A stretch of DNA of 64,000 nucleotides from positions 1 through 64,000 of the forward strand of contig JAGHUH010000025.1 of the NCBI GenBank assembly GCA_018064925.1, written 5' to 3'. The translations under genes and the position numbers were made by a program. Source of the stretch: Candidatus Cacconaster stercorequi (GTDB lineage Bacteria; Bacillota; Clostridia; Oscillospirales; Oscillospiraceae). Under the pieces are notes generated by a model, which was given only the letters and a program-made list of their open reading frames with translations, was not told the DNA's origin and did no database searches. Shown here one piece after another: positions 60,663 to 64,000 of the stretch. The first letter of the stretch is position 1. Each line of letters starts with the position of its first letter.

Positions 60663-61580
60663 TTACCGAATGATTTTCACTTCCGGCTCCAATTGTACGC
60701 CGTGTGTCTTCATTACCTCTTGCTGTACCTTGGCGATCAGCGCCGTAACATCGGCAAATGTGGCGCCGCCGCGGTTAATCACAAAGCCGGCGTGCTTCTC
60801 GGAAACCTGTGCGCCGCCTATCGTCAGACCCTTCAGACCCGTCTGATCGATCAGCGTACCGGCAAAGTAACCGGTAGGACGCTTAAAGGTGCTGCCGGCA
60901 CTGGGCCACTCCAGCGGCTGACTAGCCTTTCGTCTGGCCATCAGCTCATCCATCTTGGCGCGGACCTCCGCGCTGTCGCCGGGTGACAGGCGGAATACAG
61001 CATACAGCACCACGGCATCAGGATGGTCACTGAGCAAGCTGTGACGGTAACCAAAGTCCATCTCCGCACCGGTCAGACGCTTAATTCCCTCATCGGGAAA
61101 CAATACGGCAACCGAAGTAACCACCTGTTTCATTTCACCGCCATAAGCGCCGGCGTTCATGCATACGGCGCCGCCCACACTGCCGGGAATACCATGGGCA
61201 AATTCCAGACCTGTCAGGCTCTGTGCGCAGGCAAAGTTGGCCAGCTTTGCCAACGATACGCCGGCATCCGCCACAATTTCATTTTCACCCTCACCCAATT
61301 CCAGACGCGCCATATCGCGGGTATTGATCACCAAACGATCCAGTCCCTCATCGCAGACCAGCAAATTGGTACCGTTGCCGATTACCAAAGGCCGTGCGCA
61401 GCATTCTGCTGCGAAATTCACCAGCAGTACCATCTGCTCTGCCGTTTTGGGAAATGCCATTCTCCGTGCCGGGCCGCCAATGCGGAACGAGGTGTGTCGC
61501 GCCATTGGCACATCCTTCTCCACCGTCAGATCCGGCAGGTATTCTTCTATCTTCTGATCCAGACTCTCATACCAGAGCAT
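60663..61580 (-). CDS. murB: UDP-N-acetylenolpyruvoylglucosamine reductase
   Basis: 305 residues from ATG 61580, eight bases after GGAGG (the longer frame begins with a GTG overlapping that site). FAD-binding motifs include R-H-T-S-F-R-I-G-G-P-A, G-N-G-T-N-L-L-V, G-I-P-G-S-V-G-G-A-V-C-M-N-A-G-A-Y-G-G-E and the catalytic S-A-G-S-T-F-K-R-P. This is a type II MurB. It completes UDP-MurNAc synthesis with NADPH. It precedes rapZ by 14 bases. Confidence 0.97.
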   Translation of the reverse strand: MLWYESLDQKIEEYLPDLTVEKDVPMARHTSFRIGGPARRMAFPKTAEQMVLLVNFAAECCARPLVIGNGTNLLVCDEGLDRLVINTRDMARLELGEGENEIVADAGVSLAKLANFACAQSLTGLEFAHGIPGSVGGAVCMNAGAYGGEMKQVVTSVAVLFPDEGIKRLTGAEMDFGYRHSLLSDHPDAVVLYAVFRLSPGDSAEVRAKMDELMARRKASQPLEWPSAGSTFKRPTGYFAGTLIDQTGLKGLTIGGAQVSEKHAGFVINRGGATFADVTALIAKVQQEVMKTHGVQLEPEVKIIR

Positions 61581-61604
61581 AAGTTTCTCCTCCACTTCAT
61601 TCCG

Positions 61605-62570
61605 TCAGATCATGCGGCGCTTCTTGCCCAGAAACGCGGCACCAATCATTCCGGCCTGTGTTCCCAATTCCGCCCTCACGATCCGCGTCATCTTGTCACG
61701 GTTGCACGGAATGCTTTCCCGCTGGACGATCTCACGCAGCGGAAACAACAGTTGCTCATCCTTTTCATTGCTGACACCGCCGCCGATAGCCAGCATATCG
61801 GGTTGAAAAATATTGATTACATTCACAATACCTGTGGCCAGATAGTCGATGTATGTATCGCATACCCGCTGTCCCACAGGATCGCCCCGTCTGGCCGCCA
61901 TAAATGCCGACTGACCGGATACATGGCCGTCGTGTTCCCTGATTACGCAGCCGAGAATACTATCAGGATGCTCCTCCATTGCCTGCGCGGTCAGGCGTTT
62001 CAGTGCGCTGGCTGAGGCATACCGTTCCCAACAGCCGCGGCGTCCGCAAGGACATGGCTCACCGTGATAAACGATGCTCATGTGTCCCACCTCTCCGGCC
62101 ATGCCGTTGGCGCCATGATAGATTTTTCCGTTGTGGATAATTCCGGCGCCAATACCTGTTCCCAGCGTAATGGTCACAAAGCGTTTGCTTCCCCGACCGG
62201 CACCGGCATAGTATTCGCCCAGCGCGGCACAGTTAGCATCATTTTCCACATACAGCGGCATATCCATCTGCTGATGCCAAAGACGGCGAATCGGCACATC
62301 CCGCAGCGGCAGATTACAAGTATACAGAATCATGCCGCGGCGAATTTCCACCACACCCGGCACGCCGATTCCCACAGACGCAATCTGATCCAGCGGAATA
62401 CCTGCCATCTGAGAAAGCTCCTGCGTCATTTGTGCCAGTGCAGAAACCAGTCCTTCCTGATTTTCAATCTGCGCAATTTTCATTTTTGTAGTGGCCAGTA
62501 CCGTGCTCTGTTCATCAATCAAACCGGCTTTCAGATTTGTGCCGCCGATATCAATTCCGATATAGTTCAT
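61605..62570 (-). CDS. ROK-family glucokinase
   Basis: 321 residues. Phosphate motif I-G-I-D-I-G-G-T-N-L-K-A-G at 4-16, catalytic V-E-N-D-A-N-C-A-A-L-G-E near 107, G-T-G-I-G-A-G-I-I, and the ROK zinc motif G-H-x7-...-C-P-C-G-R-R-G-C-W-E. It phosphorylates glucose with ATP; other hexoses or N-acetyl sugars are possible for ROK kinases. Its ATG overlaps the hprK stop (ATGA), coupling sugar phosphorylation to the carbon sensor. Confidence 0.92.
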   Translation of the reverse strand: MNYIGIDIGGTNLKAGLIDEQSTVLATTKMKIAQIENQEGLVSALAQMTQELSQMAGIPLDQIASVGIGVPGVVEIRRGMILYTCNLPLRDVPIRRLWHQQMDMPLYVENDANCAALGEYYAGAGRGSKRFVTITLGTGIGAGIIHNGKIYHGANGMAGEVGHMSIVYHGEPCPCGRRGCWERYASASALKRLTAQAMEEHPDSILGCVIREHDGHVSGQSAFMAARRGDPVGQRVCDTYIDYLATGIVNVINIFQPDMLAIGGGVSNEKDEQLLFPLREIVQRESIPCNRDKMTRIVRAELGTQAGMIGAAFLGKKRRMI

Positions 62571-63532
62571 CCCTGTTCTCCATCACTCCCCATAGCGGCC
62601 AGTTCATCCACATGCTGGTCAAAGCGGCTGATAAAATCCTCCGCCGGATTGTAGCCGCCCATCATCTGGCGATTTTTCATGGTGGCAATCTCCACGATGC
62701 CCGCCAGATTTCGACCGGGTCGCACCGGGATCGTTACATAGGGCAGCGCAATATCAAAAATCCGATATTTTTCATGATCCAAGCCAAGACGGTCATAGAA
62801 CTTACCGTCCTGCCATTGTTCCAGTTGGATCACCAAATCAATCTGCGTTTCAAACTGCACGGCACCCATACCAAACAGTTTCTGCACATCGATCACGCCT
62901 ACGCCGCGGATCTCAATGAAATGGCGGATGATCTCCGGCGCGGAACCATACAGCGCACCTGCCACCTGGCGAATATCCACCGCATCATCTGCCACCAGAC
63001 GATGGCCGCGCTTCAGAAGCTCAATGGCCGTTTCGCTTTTGCCGACACCGGAATCGCCCAAAATCAGTACACCCTGACCGTAAATATTCATCAGTACGCC
63101 GTGGCGACTGATCTGCGGCGCCAGCTTTCGGCTTAAGTATCCAATAATCTTGCTGGTCAGATCCACCGTTTTGTAGTCAGCGCGCAAAATAGTGCGTCCG
63201 TGCTTTTCCGCCAGCTCCAGAATTTCCGGAAATACCTCGATCTTGCGAGAGATGATCAGTGCCGGCATTTCGTAACTCAACAGATGATCCAACACCCGGC
63301 GGCGCTGCTCAAATGGCATGGTGGTCAGATACATCATCTCGGCCCGCCCCAGCACCTGCAGGCGCTTTGGTTCAAAATAGTCATAGAACCCCACTAACTG
63401 CAGCGCCGGACGGTTTACATCTGAAATGGTAATGACACAGGTATCGTAATTATGACCTTTATGCAGAACCTCCAGATGAAATTCCTCCACCAGATTGCTG
63501 AGCTTTGCGGGGTTAATTTTTACTCGATCCAT
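62567..63532 (-). CDS. hprK: HPr kinase/phosphorylase
   Basis: 321 residues. P-loop G-D-S-G-V-G-K-S-E near residue 155, D-D-A-V-D-I, and the C-terminal signature E-I-R-G-V-G-V-I-D-V-Q-K-L-F-G with L-G. It phosphorylates Ser46 of HPr according to glycolytic intermediates, setting CcpA-mediated catabolite repression. It heads the minus-strand series hprK-glucokinase-murB-rapZ-yvcK-whiA and has its own SigA promoter. Confidence 0.97.
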   Translation of the reverse strand: MDRVKINPAKLSNLVEEFHLEVLHKGHNYDTCVITISDVNRPALQLVGFYDYFEPKRLQVLGRAEMMYLTTMPFEQRRRVLDHLLSYEMPALIISRKIEVFPEILELAEKHGRTILRADYKTVDLTSKIIGYLSRKLAPQISRHGVLMNIYGQGVLILGDSGVGKSETAIELLKRGHRLVADDAVDIRQVAGALYGSAPEIIRHFIEIRGVGVIDVQKLFGMGAVQFETQIDLVIQLEQWQDGKFYDRLGLDHEKYRIFDIALPYVTIPVRPGRNLAGIVEIATMKNRQMMGGYNPAEDFISRFDQHVDELAAMGSDGEQG

Positions 63533-63586
63533 GTATATTCTCCTTCTGCTGTTGCAGACAGCATATCACCTAACATTTTACACTTT

Positions 63587-63615
63587 ATTATATCTTATTT
63601 ATTAGCTTTTCGCAA
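63587..63615 (-). promoter_or_regulatory. SigA promoter of hprK
   Basis: Minus strand TTGCGA (63615-63610), 17-base spacer, perfect TATAAT (63592-63587), leaving a leader of about 48 bases. Confidence 0.8.
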
Positions 63616-63661
63616 TACTTTCCGCGCCGTACAATTTTTTCATTTTTTTGTCAAATTGTAC

Positions 63662-63690
63662 TTGCATTTTCCTTCCATATCTGTTATGAT
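63662..63690 (+). promoter_or_regulatory. SigA promoter of rpmB
   Basis: TTGCAT (63662-63667), 17-base spacer, TATGAT (63685-63690). Confidence 0.75.
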
Positions 63691-63744
63691 ATCAGATGCT
63701 TGCGAAAGTGAGCAGTATGTTATCACAGCAAGGAGGTGCAACGG

Positions 63745-63933
63745 ATGGCAAAGTGCGAATTCTGCGACAAGGGCATGACCTTCGGTATCAAGGTTTCCCA
63801 TTCCCACAGACGATCCAATCGTCCCTGGAAGCCCAATGTAAAGCGTGTGAAGGCAATCATCAATGGTACGCCTCGCCATGTATATGTTTGTACCCGGTGC
63901 CTGCGTTCCGGTAAAGTTACCCGCGCAATCTAA
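63745..63933 (+). CDS. rpmB: 50S ribosomal protein L28
   Basis: 62 residues from ATG 63745, preceded by AAGGAGGTG; a GTG three codons earlier lies inside that site and is rejected. The protein opens M-A-K-C-E-F-C-D-K-G and keeps both cysteine pairs (C-E-F-C and C-T-R-C-L-R-S-G-K-V), the zinc-binding form of L28. The S-H-S-H-R-R-S-N-R-P-W-K-P-N core is typical. It belongs to the large ribosomal subunit. Single-gene unit; many bacteria switch to a cysteine-free L28 paralogue under zinc starvation, but none is seen here. Confidence 0.97.
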   Translation: MAKCEFCDKGMTFGIKVSHSHRRSNRPWKPNVKRVKAIINGTPRHVYVCTRCLRSGKVTRAI

Positions 63934-63945
63934 ACTTGGACAAGC

Positions 63946-63976
63946 AAAAGCCCTGCTCTATTGAGCAGGGCTTTTT
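63946..63976 (+). terminator. Terminator of rpmB
   Basis: A stem of 12-13 bp with a TATT loop (63946-63958 with 63963-63975) runs into a five-T tract. Confidence 0.9.
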
Positions 63977-64000
63977 ACATCGCCCTATCATGTTGAAAAG

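Overview
The window reads as chromosomal DNA of an anaerobic, endospore-forming Firmicute of class Clostridia, most likely an Oscillospiraceae/Ruminococcaceae-type bacterium. The evidence is the sporulation genes (cwlD, cotJ-like genes, spoIVA, sigH, spoIIM, the complete spoIIIAA-AH operon), Gram-positive regulation (T-box, HprK, YvcK-RapZ-WhiA), consensus SigA promoters with strong Shine-Dalgarno sites, and gene orders known from Bacillus and Clostridium. The genus cannot be fixed from the sequence alone. Almost everything is core genome. There is no CRISPR array, rRNA, tRNA or intact mobile element. One AT-rich stretch (about 4571-5038) beside an orphan tyrosine recombinase looks like a decayed insertion.

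Layout. 1-3060: end of a peptidoglycan-binding protein, a remodelled cotJ locus (CotJA-CotJB fusion plus a 37-codon CotJC stub), cwlD and radA. 3100-9000: a small membrane protein, a phosphate acyltransferase of the Ptb type, the AT-rich remnant, a Xer-like recombinase, an Amidase_6 protein, and a Zn/Cd efflux ATPase with its CadC/SmtB-type repressor and a palindromic operator. 9000-13300: carbon metabolism (split transketolase, class II aldolase, a PPi-type phosphofructokinase; the last two fire from overlapping divergent promoters). 13300-23920: coaX, spoIVA, a TetR regulator, a large secreted FN3/amidase protein, yebC, nif3-trmK, thpR, small metal-binding proteins and sigH. 23940-32610: glmM, ruvBAC, xerD, spoIIM, yrzE-like gene, yajC, tgt, queA. 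32750-34360: tyrS with a tyrosine T-box leader.

34358-49412 is the classic Firmicute block, read on the minus strand: spoIIIAA-AH, asp23/yqhY, nusB, xseA, xseB, ispA, a ~657-nt structured non-coding RNA, oapA, dxs, tlyA, nadK, argR, recN. The RNA is, by position, size and its neighbour OapA, an OLE (ornate, large, extremophilic) RNA. It has its own promoter, whose predicted start coincides with the outer closing helix, and is the most unusual element here.

49465-64000: a DUF4364 protein, a DUF3048 lipoprotein, an 18-cysteine conserved protein probably linked to spores, an SLC13/ArsB-like permease, a deformylase-like protein with an altered first motif, dnaE, a C_GCAxxG_C_C protein, whiA-yvcK-rapZ-murB, a ROK glucokinase, hprK and rpmB. 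The last block couples cell-wall precursor supply, division control and sugar sensing in one minus-strand series of closely spaced or overlapping genes.

Start codons were placed by Shine-Dalgarno spacing, translational overlap and family length, so several genes are shorter than their longest open frame.
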